This document shows, in pieces, positions 37,061 through 46,480 of a stretch of 64,000 bases of DNA. The translations under genes were made by a program, and so were the position numbers. The number at the start of each line of letters is the position of its first letter. Position 1 is the first letter of the stretch. The notes beneath the pieces were generated by a model, which was not told where the DNA came from, did no database searches, and saw only the letters and a program-made list of their open reading frames with translations. Source of the DNA: Streptomyces sp. NBC_00654 (lineage in GTDB: Bacteria > Actinomycetota > Actinomycetes > Streptomycetales > Streptomycetaceae); contig NZ_JAPEOB010000002.1 in assembly GCF_026341775.1 (NCBI RefSeq), positions 186,001 through 250,000 of the forward strand, written 5' to 3'.

Positions 37061-37953
37061 CAGTGAGCCTTTTCCAACCTCACGCTGATGCGTGGTGAAG
37101 GACAAGGACGGCCTTCACGACGTTGGTGATGCGGTTGGTGCTGCAGCGGAGCTTCCGCAGGAGGCGCCACCCCTTGAGGGTGGCCATGGCCTGCTCACCG
37201 AGGCAGCGGATCTTGGCGTGGGTGGTGCTGTGGCGGAGCTTCCACCGTTTGAGGCGCCGACCCCGAAACGGTACGCGGACGGGTCTGCCGGCGCCTTGGT
37301 ACGCCTTGTCCGCCCAGCATCTGAGTCCGGCTTCGGTAAGGGCTTCAATGATCCCGTGCTGTCGTGCGGCGGTCAGGTCGTGAGTCGAGCCGGGCAGAGT
37401 CGGCGGGACCCAGAGCAGCCGTCCAAACGGGTCGGTGAGGACCTGCACGTTCATGCCGTGACGCTTGTGTTTCCCGGAGCAATAGGGAGTGTCGGCGGCG
37501 ATGCGGTCGATCGGCAGCAGGGCGCCGTCGAGGATGACGAATGCCTTCTCCCTGATCGTCCGCATCGCCTCGGTCAAGGACAGGGCGAGGGTGGCCAGGG
37601 CCTCGACGGCTTCACGTATGTAGCGGTAGACAGTCGCGATCCCGACGCCGAACCCGGCGGCCAGCTGGGCGTAGGTGTCACCGCACCGCAGGTGAGCCAG
37701 GACGAGCAGAGCCTGACGCTCCGCGGGAAGGCGCCGCTAACGCGTACCGATCTCCTGCCGGCTGGCCTTCAGCCGTTCGGTCAGGAACCGCAGGGTGCGG
37801 CTGGACAGATCAATCGCCGACGGGTAGACAAGCACGCGAAGCTCCTGGCAGACACGGGTGATCTTGGTCGAGAACCCGTCTACCAGGAGCTTCGTCGTTG
37901 CGCATGCCCGTCCAACTCGCGGCCATCACCACCAGCTCGGAAAAGGCTCACTG
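37061..37953 (-). mobile_element. Inactivated IS5-type element, copy 1 (893 bp)
   Basis: Perfect 15-base inverted ends CAGTGAGCCTTTTCC (37061-37075) and GGAAAAGGCTCACTG (37939-37953) bound the element. Target duplications could not be recognised. Its transposase has an internal amber stop. A related copy of the same length and opposite orientation lies at 39751-40643. The bases between the uvrA start and this element (36833-37060) hold no gene. Confidence 0.85.
37080..37835 (-). pseudogene. IS5-family (DDE_4-type) transposase with internal stop
   Basis: From GTG 37835 the frame reads VLVYPSAIDLSSRTLRFL to IGTR, then hits TAG at 37737-37739. In the same frame it resumes RRLPAERQALLVLAHLRCGD, then GVGIATVYRYIREAVEAL and runs to the end. 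The DDE core has VILDGALLPIDRI, YSGKHKRHGMNVQVL and CWADKAYQGAG. The amber replaces a tryptophan codon in the related copy (TRWRRL against SRWRRL), so a single base change killed the gene. Confidence 0.88.
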
Positions 37954-38404
37954 ATTGAGTCGGCAACTGTCATGCTGCTCAGGCTTCTTGGTCCTGAGTT
38001 GCGATCCGAGTCGGGGAGCGAGACTCTGCTATTGGCGACGCAGCATTACTCTGGCGAGCCTTGGAGGATCGCAATGGCAAGCCCACCATCGATTTCGCAG
38101 GGTATGCAGTCGTCGGTTGCAGGTAGCTCTGACTGCGTTCGGGCTCTATGGCAGCAGCCAAACGGGATATTCGGCGAAATCACACGTTTCGCCGTCATGG
38201 CGTTTTCAAACAGCGTGGGGGCTTGACTCTGCGGGCGTAGTGGACCCGGAAAATTGGTCGGCACTGGGGAGTCGAACTTTCATTATGGATTAGCTGACCC
38301 AACCAGCTGCAGATGAGTTTCCCGCATTAATTCGTGCAGCGTCGTGAAATCCAAAGCAGGGCTCCCTTTTCCCGTCGGCTTTACCCTGAGGCGAGGAGCG
38401 CCCA
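37954..38404. other. Lower-GC intergenic stretch upstream of secreted protein
   Basis: No gene is supported over 450 bases. Base composition is lower in GC than in the neighbours, hinting at foreign origin with the following gene. GAGGCGAGGAG precedes the next start. Confidence 0.45.
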
Positions 38405-39685
38405 ATGAGGCATCACAGTTCACTGATGCGTAAGTGTGGGGTTTTCATACTGACGGGAGTTCTGTCAGTCGCGCTCCTTCAATTCTCTGCGGCAGGGGCC
38501 GTCGCCGAAACAGGGAGTCGTGCGCCATTCTCCCACTGCACCAAGACCTTGCCCGAGGGGAACGAGGGTGCGCCCTGTCGGGCCGGTGGAGATCGTTCCG
38601 CAGGCGAGCCGTGGCGTGCATCGAAAAATTCCCTCGAAGCCACCGCCCGGGAAGGTCCGATCAAGGCGGAGACACCGAAACGCCTCCAGTTCCGGCTGCT
38701 GGGGTTTCGGGAACTGGCGTCCACCGACACATCCAATGATGAAGTGTGGCTAGCGGCATCCGGCCTGGATTCCTCGGCTGTGACCATCGGCAAGGACAGG
38801 AAGCCGGTTGTCGACCTCATCCAGGCGCCCATGATCGGTGACGTCTCCGACAACAGGGTACGAGGCCCCTGGGCCGCCAACCCGCACGAACTGATCGACT
38901 TCGATTTGCAGCGACCCGGCGACTATCCGCGAACGTACACTGTCACGCTCTACATCGTGGAAGAGAATGAGGGAGAGCTGGGCAAGGCTTTTGACGAACT
39001 CCGAGCAGAAACCGGCGGGAAGATACGCGAAGTCGTCCAGAAGGCCGCTACCGCGGCTGCGGCCACCGCTGCCGGAGCAGCGATAGGTTCCGCAATACCT
39101 GGAGTGGGGACCGTGGTCGGGGCTGCGGTCGGGGCGTTGGCCGGCGTCACTTTCGACGCACTCGCAGATGCCATCAGCGCCGCCCTCAATGACGAGATCT
39201 TTCCTCCGGTCCCTCTCACCCTCACAGTCCCGAATCCGGCGCTCGTCGCAGAACAGGGAGGGGTCGGGGACACCCAGACTCTCACCGTGAAGAAGGGAGG
39301 AGCCCACTACGAGATTGACTACGACTGGCATGTCGTCACCGCCCCGGCGGGCAATCCGCCCCCCGTGCCCGACAACATGAATGAGGCACTTGACCAGATC
39401 GGCGTGGATTTCAGCGTTCCGGAGTCCACCATGCGTGACTGGCTTGCCAACCCCTCCTACACGCCTTACCCGGCCATCGCCCAAGCACTGCTCAACATGG
39501 GGCGGAAGTTCAAATCCCCTATCTATCTCGACGTGATCGTCTGGAAGTACGAACATGCCGAGGGAGTGAAATCGCCACGTATCGTTTCGGACGTGAAAAC
39601 CGACATCCTGAAGCAGGCGGTTCTGGCTGCCTCGAACGAGCGGTACGGAACGGAACTGAGAGATTTCGAGCAACTGTTGAAATAG
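38405..39685 (+). CDS. Secreted protein with glycine-zipper segment, function unknown
   Basis: This 426-residue protein has a signal peptide (about 35 residues, GVFILTGVLSVALLQFSAAG then AVAETG). The central part has the charged helix LGKAFDELRAETGGKIREVV followed by an Ala/Gly-rich hydrophobic stretch of about 45 residues (GAAIGSAIPGVGTVVGAAVG then ALAG). The C-terminal half contains PVPLTLTVPNPALV and YDWHVVTAP. Glycine-zipper stretches occur in pore-forming toxins, colicin-type proteins and some outer-layer proteins, so membrane insertion is plausible. No family was recognised. It stands alone between two dead IS copies in inverted orientation. Confidence 0.85.
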   Translation: MRHHSSLMRKCGVFILTGVLSVALLQFSAAGAVAETGSRAPFSHCTKTLPEGNEGAPCRAGGDRSAGEPWRASKNSLEATAREGPIKAETPKRLQFRLLGFRELASTDTSNDEVWLAASGLDSSAVTIGKDRKPVVDLIQAPMIGDVSDNRVRGPWAANPHELIDFDLQRPGDYPRTYTVTLYIVEENEGELGKAFDELRAETGGKIREVVQKAATAAAATAAGAAIGSAIPGVGTVVGAAVGALAGVTFDALADAISAALNDEIFPPVPLTLTVPNPALVAEQGGVGDTQTLTVKKGGAHYEIDYDWHVVTAPAGNPPPVPDNMNEALDQIGVDFSVPESTMRDWLANPSYTPYPAIAQALLNMGRKFKSPIYLDVIVWKYEHAEGVKSPRIVSDVKTDILKQAVLAASNERYGTELRDFEQLLK

Positions 39686-39704
39686 TGGTTGTGGCTCGCG
39701 TCAT

Positions 39705-39738
39705 GCGGCTCCCGTCCACAGTCATGGACGGGAGCCGC
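39705..39738. terminator. Terminator hairpin of secreted-protein gene
   Basis: Fourteen-base perfect arms GCGGCTCCCGTCCA and TGGACGGGAGCCGC enclose six bases, 20 bases after the stop codon at 39685. Its position strongly supports factor-independent termination. Confidence 0.8.
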
Positions 39739-39750
39739 GTCCATGACGCA

Positions 39751-40643
39751 CAGAGTCTGTTTCCAGCCTGACGGAGGTTGGACGGGCAGCCCCGGCAGCG
39801 GACATAAGAAAGCCCCTGGTGGACGGGTTCACGACCAAGATCACCAGTCTGCCGGGAGCTTTCGCGTGCTTGTCCACCCGTCCGGCATCGATCTGTCCAG
39901 CCGCACTCTGCATCACCTCTCCGGTCTCCTCGCAGGCCACCGCCGTCGCATCGGCTCCCGGTGGCGTCGCCTGACCTGCGGCCGGCAGGCCCTGCTCGTC
40001 CTGGCCCACCTTCGCCGCGGCGACATCTACGCCCCCTTGCAGCAGGCTTCCGCGTCGGGATCGAGACCGTCTACCGGTACATGCGCGACGCCGTCGACCT
40101 TCTTGCCACTCGGACGCCCACGCTGGAGCAGGCCATGACGACGGTGTCGAGGCAGGCGTACGTGATCCGACGGCACCGAGCTGCCGATCGACCGGATCGC
40201 TGCCGACCAGCCGTACCACTCGGGGAAGAAGAAGCGCCACGGGATGAACGTGCAGGTTCTCGCGGATCCAGCCGGCCGTCCGATCCGGGCCTCGGACGCG
40301 CTGCCCGGAGCCGTGCACGATCTGACCGCGGCCCGGACCGGACCCACGGCATTCCCGCCGTTCTCGCCGCCGACGACATCAAGTGCTGGGCTGACAAGGC
40401 ATGTCAGGCGCAGGCCCTGCTGTCCGTGTCCCCGTTTCCGGGGCAAGAACCTGCGCGGCCGGCGTCGCCGTCACAACCGCGACGACGCCAAGGTCCGCGG
40501 CCTCGGCGAACGCGCCACGGCCACCCTCAAATGCTGGCGGCTCCTGCGGAAGCTCCGTTGCGGCACCACCCGGATCACCGCCGTCGTCCGTGCCGTCGTG
40601 GCCCTCGAACTCGCCACCTGATCAAGATGGAAAAGGCTCACTG
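39751..40643 (+). mobile_element. Degenerate IS5-type element, copy 2 (893 bp)
   Basis: The right end GGAAAAGGCTCACTG (40629-40643) equals that of copy 1, while the left end CAGAGTCTGTTTCC has decayed from CAGTGAGCCTTTTCC. Internal landmarks, such as TGGACGGG and GACGGGTTC.CGACCAAGATCAC before the transposase start, match copy 1. The orientation is opposite to copy 1. Confidence 0.75.
39866..40620 (+). pseudogene. IS5-family transposase with frameshifts
   Basis: Starting at GTG 39866 the frame reads VLVHPSGIDLSSRTLHHLSG, then SRWRRLTCGRQALLVLAHLR. A one-base loss near 40039 shifts it; the next piece, in another frame, is GFRVGIETVYRYMRDAVDLL. Further pieces (GMNVQVLADPAGRPIR, GLGERATATLKCWRLLRKLR) lie in yet another frame. 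The gene is beyond function. Confidence 0.85.
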
Positions 40644-40931
40644 TCCCCCCGGAGAACGCCCCGACCCGACCACCGGTCACCACGCGGTCGAGTGACACAC
40701 ACCAGCGAAACCCCACCCCGTAGACCGGCCGCCTGTGACACGCGGGGCGGTGCACACCGTTTCCGGGGCCGAACCCGTGCTCTTGGACGTACTCGCCGTA
40801 CGTCATGCCGATGACGTACGGCGGCAGGACCGGCGTCCACGAGAAGAACCGGTCATGATTGGATACGCACGGTCGTCGCGGACCACCATCGACGTGTTCC
40901 CGTTGGAGAGGACGCCCGGCTTCCTTCACTT
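40644..40931. other. Intergenic stretch with hairpin
   Basis: No gene is supported. The hairpin CCGTACGTCAT-gccg-ATGACGTACGG lies at 40796-40821. A minus-strand frame (TYGEYVQEHGFGPGNGVHRP) might be a gene remnant but has no recognised family. Confidence 0.4.
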
Positions 40932-41500
40932 TCAGCAGCAGCGTTCGTCCGGCACTTTGGGCAGCATCTGGAGGCTGACGGGCTCAGGATTGATCACGAG
41001 AGCGCGGGTCCTGTCCCAGTACCGCGCGAGCTGCTTCATCGTCGCGTTGGACTCCTCCAGGAGTATCAGCAGCCGCGGGCCGATGGCGTCCGGGGCGGCT
41101 CCGATGCCCAGTTCGTCGGCGACACGCGTTCGGCGCCGGCCTCCCATGCCGAGCTGGACCAGGGCGTCGTGCATGTCGGCGATGTCGCGGTAGTAGGTTG
41201 ACGCCGGGCAGGCGGTTCGCCCACGGGTGGAGATCCGCTTGATGTCGAGGACGGACACGAGCGAGCCGTGGTGGAGCATCTGGCAGGCGATGCACCGCAG
41301 GGACACCGACTTGCCGCCGCCGGTGGAGGCGTTGACCAGGTTGTGCGGGGATTCGGCGTCCAGGTCGACGGAGACGATCCGCGCACCGGCACGGAATCCG
41401 ACGGTCGGCGCGAGCCTGCTCTGTGACCATGCGGCCGCCCGCTCGTTCCCAGGACGAAGTCTCCGCATCCGGTAACACGTGCGGCGGCGGTCCCGGTCCC
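40932..41500 (-). pseudogene. FtsK/SpoIIIE-type conjugative transfer ATPase fragment
   Basis: The minus strand carries a Walker A region (NLVNASTGGGKSVSLRCIACQ), VSVLDIKRIS, YYRDIADMHDALVQLGMGG and a Walker B-like RLLILLEESNATMKQLARYW. This is the motor domain of FtsK/SpoIIIE-like Tra proteins from actinomycete integrative elements. The N-terminal part is frame-shifted and the C-terminal third is missing: after RYW the frame turns into unrelated residues. It marks a former conjugative element. Confidence 0.75.
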
Positions 41501-41621
41501 GACACGTTTCCGCGGCGGCGGAGAGCCGGGGCCTCAAGAACAACCAAGCTGGAAGGGAATCGGGCGACGCCGCCGCAGTATCCGGACCCCATTCTCCCGC
41601 GCCATCAACCGAGGTGAACCC

Positions 41622-43859
41622 GTGACCGTCATAGTGGGAACCCTGCCGGTACAGGAAACGGTGCACCGACTGCGTGCCCATCTCGCCGGACTCGTCGACG
41701 TACAGGGCCGCCTGCACTGCCCGTGTTCCAGCCGTGTCCTGGAATCCGCCCTCACGCTGCGCCTGCTCGATACCGAAGGCTGCCACCACCAAGCCCGCGC
41801 GCGTCTGCGCGCCTTCCTTGAGAAGGCGTCCAGCCGGCCCGGCGCAGGTGGGCTGGACCGGCTCCTGGCCCGTGCCGCCCTGTCACGGCCTCCCGCGCCG
41901 GGAGCCGGGGACGATGACGTTCTGGCAGGGTTCGTGCACCACACCGCCGTACGCAAGCGGATACTCATGGACACCGTCCTCCACCTCGCCGGCACTCCGG
42001 GCACGCTGCCCCGCCGTGGTCCGGAAGAGTTCGTCGCCGGGGAACTGCACAGCTGGAAGCGGCCGGAGATGCTGGCCTGTCACCTCATCCACCTTCACGC
42101 CCACCGGGACACCGGCCAGGTCGCGGCCGCCGATCTGGAGCCGCTGGCCGCCGTCCTGAGCGGCGAGCACATCCACGAACGCAACCACTTGTCCCACCTG
42201 CTGTACCTGTTCGCGCTGCGCCCCTACTCGGCCCATCGGCACCTGGTCGACGCGGGCATCGAGCGCCTGGTGGCCACCCAGGGCGCGGACGGCGGGTTCT
42301 CCCTGAGCCGGGACATCGACACCTGGGTCACCTCGGTCGGCGGCCTGGCCCTGTCCGAGGCGGGAGCCGACCGGGGTCTCCTGGACCGGACCTGCGCCTG
42401 GCTCGCCGCCCGCCAAGCCGACGACGGAGGGTGGTCTTTCACCGAAGGCGTCGCCCAGACCGACGCCGACACCGCCTACACCGTCCTCAAACTTCTCCAC
42501 CGGCATGCCCCCGCCCGGTACGCCAACAGCCTGGAGGCCGGTCATGCCTACCTGCGGCGGATGCAGAACCCCGACGGAGGCTGGCCCGTCTACCGGCGAA
42601 CCAACCCGTCCGAGGCGGCCATGACCGGCGGCGCGTTGTCCGCGCTCTGCGACCGGCCCCACGCCAATGCCGCCGCCATCACCGCAGGCGCGCGCTGGCT
42701 GATCCGCAACCAGCAGGGCGACGGCGCCTTCGAACGCAGTTGGAGCCTGTCGGAGGGCAACGCGCTGTTCCGCTCAGTCCACGGCCTGAACGCCGCCCTC
42801 GGCCATCACCTCCTGGACCCCGAGACCGCCGGCCACGCCCGCACCGCCGTCCACCGGGCCAGCGACTGCCTCCGCGCCGGCCAGAACGATGACGGCGGGT
42901 GGGGACATGGCAACGGGGCACCCAGCGACCCGATTTCCACCGGATACGCGCTCGCCGCCCTCGGCCCCGACGCCCGGCCGGACGTCCTGCATGCCGCCGC
43001 CACCTATCTCATTGCCCGCCAGCGACCGGACGGGGGATTCGACTCCACCCCGGACACCGTCTCGCCCCGGCCCATCCCGCTGGACCTGCCTGCCCTCGCA
43101 CCCGCCTACATCCTGCGCGGCCTCACCCATGCCCTTCCCACCGGCCCGCCGCCGCCTCGGAAGGCAGCGGTGAGGCCCGGCCGGGCTCCGGCACACACCG
43201 TTCAACCCGCACCAGGTACAAGCAGGTACCGAGCACAGATCTTCGACTTCGACGGCACCCTCGTCGACACGGCCGAGGTCAACCTGCACGCCGTCCACGC
43301 CGCACTGACCGCTCACGGTACGCACGTCCCACTGCGGTGGCTGCGCACCGTTCCACTCGCCGACCTCGGCGTGCTGCGCCGTCATCTGCTGGCCGCTCAC
43401 GGCTTGGTGCCGGCCTGCACGGACGCCGACATCGTACGCGCTGCCCGCGGCTACTGGCTGGCCCATACCCACCAGGTCCGTCCGGTCGCCGCAGTGGCCG
43501 CCGCCGCTCACGCCGCCGCGGAGAAAGGCCCCGTCGCGGTGGCATCCGCCAACGACGGCCACATCGTCCGAGCCGGACTCGCCGCCGCCGGACTCGCCCA
43601 CCTCTTCACCATCATCGTCACCCGCGAGGATGTGGCCGCCCTGAAACCGGCCCCGGACGCCTTCCTCACCGCGGCATCCCTCCTCGAAGTGGAACCCGCC
43701 CGCTGCCTCGCCTACGAGAACACCGACGAAGGCATCAGCGCAGCCCACACCGCCCGGATGGACACCATCGACATCCGCGCCACCCCCTGGACCGTCCGCC
43801 GACCACCGCACACGTACAGGTCCCGGTCGTTCTCGCCGAAAAGCAACACGTGGGAATGA
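41622..43859 (+). CDS. Terpene-cyclase-like (squalene/prenyltransferase repeat) - HAD phosphatase fusion
   Basis: One intact frame of 745 residues, GTG start behind CGAGGTGAA. Residues about 200-500 form an alpha/alpha-barrel with repeated QW-type motifs: QGADGGF, QADDGGW, QNPDGGW, QQGDGAF, QNDDGGW and QRPDGGF. Acidic motifs occur at DIDTW (231-235) and DADTA (281-285); the second sits where class II cyclases have DxDD, or DxDTT in drimane-type enzymes. After a Pro-rich linker, residues 537-730 are a HAD domain: DFDGTLVDT, VASANDG, LKPAPDAFL and AYENTDEG, where the usual second acid of motif IV is Asn. Known bifunctional drimenol synthases join these domains in the other order. A phosphatase-coupled class II cyclase is the best hypothesis. 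It lies among integrative-element debris. Confidence 0.85.
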   Translation: MTVIVGTLPVQETVHRLRAHLAGLVDVQGRLHCPCSSRVLESALTLRLLDTEGCHHQARARLRAFLEKASSRPGAGGLDRLLARAALSRPPAPGAGDDDVLAGFVHHTAVRKRILMDTVLHLAGTPGTLPRRGPEEFVAGELHSWKRPEMLACHLIHLHAHRDTGQVAAADLEPLAAVLSGEHIHERNHLSHLLYLFALRPYSAHRHLVDAGIERLVATQGADGGFSLSRDIDTWVTSVGGLALSEAGADRGLLDRTCAWLAARQADDGGWSFTEGVAQTDADTAYTVLKLLHRHAPARYANSLEAGHAYLRRMQNPDGGWPVYRRTNPSEAAMTGGALSALCDRPHANAAAITAGARWLIRNQQGDGAFERSWSLSEGNALFRSVHGLNAALGHHLLDPETAGHARTAVHRASDCLRAGQNDDGGWGHGNGAPSDPISTGYALAALGPDARPDVLHAAATYLIARQRPDGGFDSTPDTVSPRPIPLDLPALAPAYILRGLTHALPTGPPPPRKAAVRPGRAPAHTVQPAPGTSRYRAQIFDFDGTLVDTAEVNLHAVHAALTAHGTHVPLRWLRTVPLADLGVLRRHLLAAHGLVPACTDADIVRAARGYWLAHTHQVRPVAAVAAAAHAAAEKGPVAVASANDGHIVRAGLAAAGLAHLFTIIVTREDVAALKPAPDAFLTAASLLEVEPARCLAYENTDEGISAAHTARMDTIDIRATPWTVRRPPHTYRSRSFSPKSNTWE

Positions 43860-44014
43860 TCCGCAGGTCAGGGCGTGGGTCCCATCACGGCGGACCGGTC
43901 GCCGTGTTCGCGCAGCCCGGAGATCACCGCCGTCTCCATCGACCTGTCGGACTTCTCCGTCACCCTCAACGGCAGCACGTTCGATGCGCGGGCCGTCGCC
44001 GGACACGGCATGAC

Positions 44015-44210
44015 CCGCACCAGCATCAGCTCGGCATTCGGGCGAAGCCGGCCCGCAACCCCGCTCTCTTGGATCTCGCCGCCGAGCTTCCCGCTGTCGT
44101 CCTGAGCCGCCTCCCCGGCATCACCATCCGGTCGGCCACTCGCTGGACCCAACGCTCCGGGGCCTCCCGCAACGGCTACGCGGCCGACCTCTCCCGCCGC
44201 GGGGCGGGAG
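44015..44210 (+). pseudogene. C-terminal fragment of Streptomyces integrase-like protein
   Basis: The frame reads LGIRAKPARNPALLDLAAEL, then VVLSRLPGITIRSATRWTQR and YAADLSRR. Streptomyces tyrosine-recombinase-like proteins share this tail (LLGIHI..ATRW...YAA..S). The upstream part to 43870 is out of frame and lacks catalytic residues. It probably derives from the same lost integrative element as the FtsK fragment. Confidence 0.6.
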
Positions 44211-44325
44211 ACTCCCCAAGTTCCATGGCCGGGCCTGCCCCAGGGGAGACGTGTCCCAGGCGTGGACCACCCGGGAGGCCGGTCCAGCGGCACAGGCGGG
44301 CCGGGCCAGACCACCTGACGTCGCG

Positions 44326-45066
44326 TCAGCCCGTGACCCCGGGCACGACCAGGCCGGTTTCGTACGCGATCACCACCGCGTGGGTCCGGTTCTGCGCGCC
44401 GAGTTTGGTCAGCACGTTCCCGACATGCGTCTTCACCGTCTCCAGGCTCACCCTGCACGACTCCGCGATGTCCGGGTTGGACCGGCCGGTGGCCATCAGG
44501 CGCAGCACCTCCTCCTCCCGGCCCGTCAGCGCCGCCTGCGGCAGCGCTTCGGCGGATCCCAGGGGGCGGGCGGTGACCATCCGACGCAGGGCCGCCGGAA
44601 AGAGGATCGCCTCGCCCGCCGCGACCACCCGCACCGCCTCCGCGATCTTGGGGACGGGGAGACGCTTGAGCACGAAGCCGCTGGCCCCGGCACTGAGCGC
44701 GGCGGTGACGTAGTCGTCGTTCTCGAAGGTGGTGATCACCACGACTTTCGGCGGGTCGGCCGGCCCGGCGAGGAGCTGCCGGGTCGCCTCTATGCCGTTG
44801 CGGCGCGGCATCCGTACGTCCATCAGGACCACGTCCGGCCGCAACCGCCGCGCCTGCTCGACTGCTTCGATGCCGTCGGCGGCCTCCCCGACGACGGTGA
44901 TCCCGGGCCGCATTCCGAGCAGCGTGCGCAGACCGCTGCGGGTCACCTCGTCGTCGTCCGCGATCAGGAGGGTGGTGCAGCTGGCGGCACCGGGGGTGTC
45001 AGTTGTGACGGCTGTGCTCGTGTCGGGGCCGGTCACGACCGCTGCGGCCGCTTGTGAGCCGATCAT
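44326..45066 (-). CDS. NarL/LuxR-family response regulator
   Basis: The protein has 246 residues. The receiver domain contains LIADDDEVTRSGLRTLL, the phosphorylated Asp in VVLMDVRMPRRNG, VVVITTFEND and the Lys in FVLKRLP. The output helix-turn-helix reads LTGREEEVLRLMATGRSNPD, then VSLETVKTHVGNVLTKLGA. Start 45066 overlaps the kinase stop in ATGA. With its kinase it forms a NarL-type two-component system; the target genes may include the divergent DUF4190-like membrane protein, a guess based on position. Confidence 0.96.
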   Translation of the reverse strand: MIGSQAAAAVVTGPDTSTAVTTDTPGAASCTTLLIADDDEVTRSGLRTLLGMRPGITVVGEAADGIEAVEQARRLRPDVVLMDVRMPRRNGIEATRQLLAGPADPPKVVVITTFENDDYVTAALSAGASGFVLKRLPVPKIAEAVRVVAAGEAILFPAALRRMVTARPLGSAEALPQAALTGREEEVLRLMATGRSNPDIAESCRVSLETVKTHVGNVLTKLGAQNRTHAVVIAYETGLVVPGVTG

Positions 45067-46337
45067 GCGGGCAAGCGTACCGGCAGCCGGACCGCCAGCC
45101 GCCAGTGCTCCGGTCCGTCCGGACCGGCCTCGATTTCGCCGTGCAGGAGCCGCACGCGCTCGAAGAGGCCGGACAGGCCGTGCCCGGACGTTGGGAAGGT
45201 ACCCTGGCTCATTCCGCTCCCGGCTCCGGTCCGGTTGACCACGTCGAGCTGCAGCGAGTCCGGCGTGGCCGCCACCTTGACCCGGATCGGACCGCCCGCT
45301 CCGTGCCGCAGCGCGTTCGTCAGCCCTTCCTGCAGGATCCGGTACGCCGCCCGGGAGAGCGTCCCCTGCACCTGCGCACAGTCGCCCGACAGCCACGGCT
45401 CCACCGCCGCGCCCGCGTGCCGCAGCCGGTCGAGCAGCTCGGGCAGGTCGGCCAGGGTGCGGGCAGGCGCCGTCCCCGCTTTCTCCTCGCGCAGCATGCC
45501 CAGCACATAGTCCAGGTCCTCGAGGGCGGCCCGGGTCGACTCCTCGATGCTGCGCAGGGCGGCCCGCGCCGCCACCGGGTCGGCACAGAGCATCTCGCCC
45601 GCCACCGCTGCCTGGATCGTGGCGGCCGTCAGCGTGTGCCCGATCGAGTCGTGCAACTCGTGGGCCAGCCGGTTGCGTTCGGCCAGCACCCGCTCCCGCT
45701 CGGCCGCCAGCGCGAGCCGCTCGGCCGGCGACGGACCCAGAAGTCTGGGCGCCAGCCACCGCAGGGCGTACGTCACCGCAAGGCAAAGAGCCGCCGCCAG
45801 CAGCAGGCAGCAGAATGCCGCCGCCCAGCTCTGCCAGCCGCTCTCCGCCCGCAGCGACCAGCCGTTCACACTCACCCCGGCCTCGGCGCCCGCCCAACCG
45901 CCGGGAAGGAGCAGGCCCGCGATGAACAGCAGGACGCTCAGCTGCGCCCCCGCCCACCCCAGCGCCACATGCGACAGCAGCCAGAGCGGGGTCCGCCAAC
46001 GGTCGGCGCCCAGTGCCGCGGAAGAAGCCGCCCCCTCACCGGGCGGGCCCGCACCCCGACGCTCGCCCACGGGATCCGGCAATGGCACCCGCAGCATCCG
46101 CCGGGCGCAAGCGATCAGCACCCGCCGCGTGGTACGAGCCAGCCCGATCACACCGATCAGTACGGACCAGGCCAGCACGGTCAGAGCGAACTGCACTCCC
46201 ACGGAAGCGGATGGCCACGCCATCGCCGGCAGTGCTGCGAAAGGCAGCAATGGAAGGCTCGCCAACGCGCCGCAGTAGGCGAATAGCGCACCCGAATACG
46301 TGGAGCCGCGCAGCAGCGGCCGGATTCCTCTGAACAT
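45063..46337 (-). CDS. Sensor histidine kinase (NarL/DesK type)
   Basis: The kinase has 424 residues. About four membrane segments lie in the first 200 residues (SLPLLPFAALPAMAW, FALTVLAWSVLIGVIGLA, LSVLLFIAGLLLPGGW, CCLLLAAALCLAVTYALRWL). The HisKA_3 domain has the phospho-acceptor in RLAHELHDSIGHTL, and the ATPase domain has EGLTNALRHG and SGHGLSGLFERV. ATG 46337 is chosen before the first membrane segment; the ribosome site is weak. The signal sensed is unknown. Confidence 0.93.
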   Translation of the reverse strand: MFRGIRPLLRGSTYSGALFAYCGALASLPLLPFAALPAMAWPSASVGVQFALTVLAWSVLIGVIGLARTTRRVLIACARRMLRVPLPDPVGERRGAGPPGEGAASSAALGADRWRTPLWLLSHVALGWAGAQLSVLLFIAGLLLPGGWAGAEAGVSVNGWSLRAESGWQSWAAAFCCLLLAAALCLAVTYALRWLAPRLLGPSPAERLALAAERERVLAERNRLAHELHDSIGHTLTAATIQAAVAGEMLCADPVAARAALRSIEESTRAALEDLDYVLGMLREEKAGTAPARTLADLPELLDRLRHAGAAVEPWLSGDCAQVQGTLSRAAYRILQEGLTNALRHGAGGPIRVKVAATPDSLQLDVVNRTGAGSGMSQGTFPTSGHGLSGLFERVRLLHGEIEAGPDGPEHWRLAVRLPVRLPA

Positions 46338-46480
46338 AGCCAGGCAAGTATGGCCGGACGGCCCACCGGCGGCCTCCCCCGATCGGGGGAGCGAATTCTC
46401 CCGCCTTCCCGCGATGTGTCCGTTGGCCCCGGAAACCAGAATCGGGGTCTCACCAGTTGACGGGACGGAAGGACGGGCTG

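Noticed and set aside
38405..39685. Secreted protein considered as a bacteriocin
   Set aside because: The glycine-zipper stretch alone is not enough, and no immunity or transport gene adjoins it.
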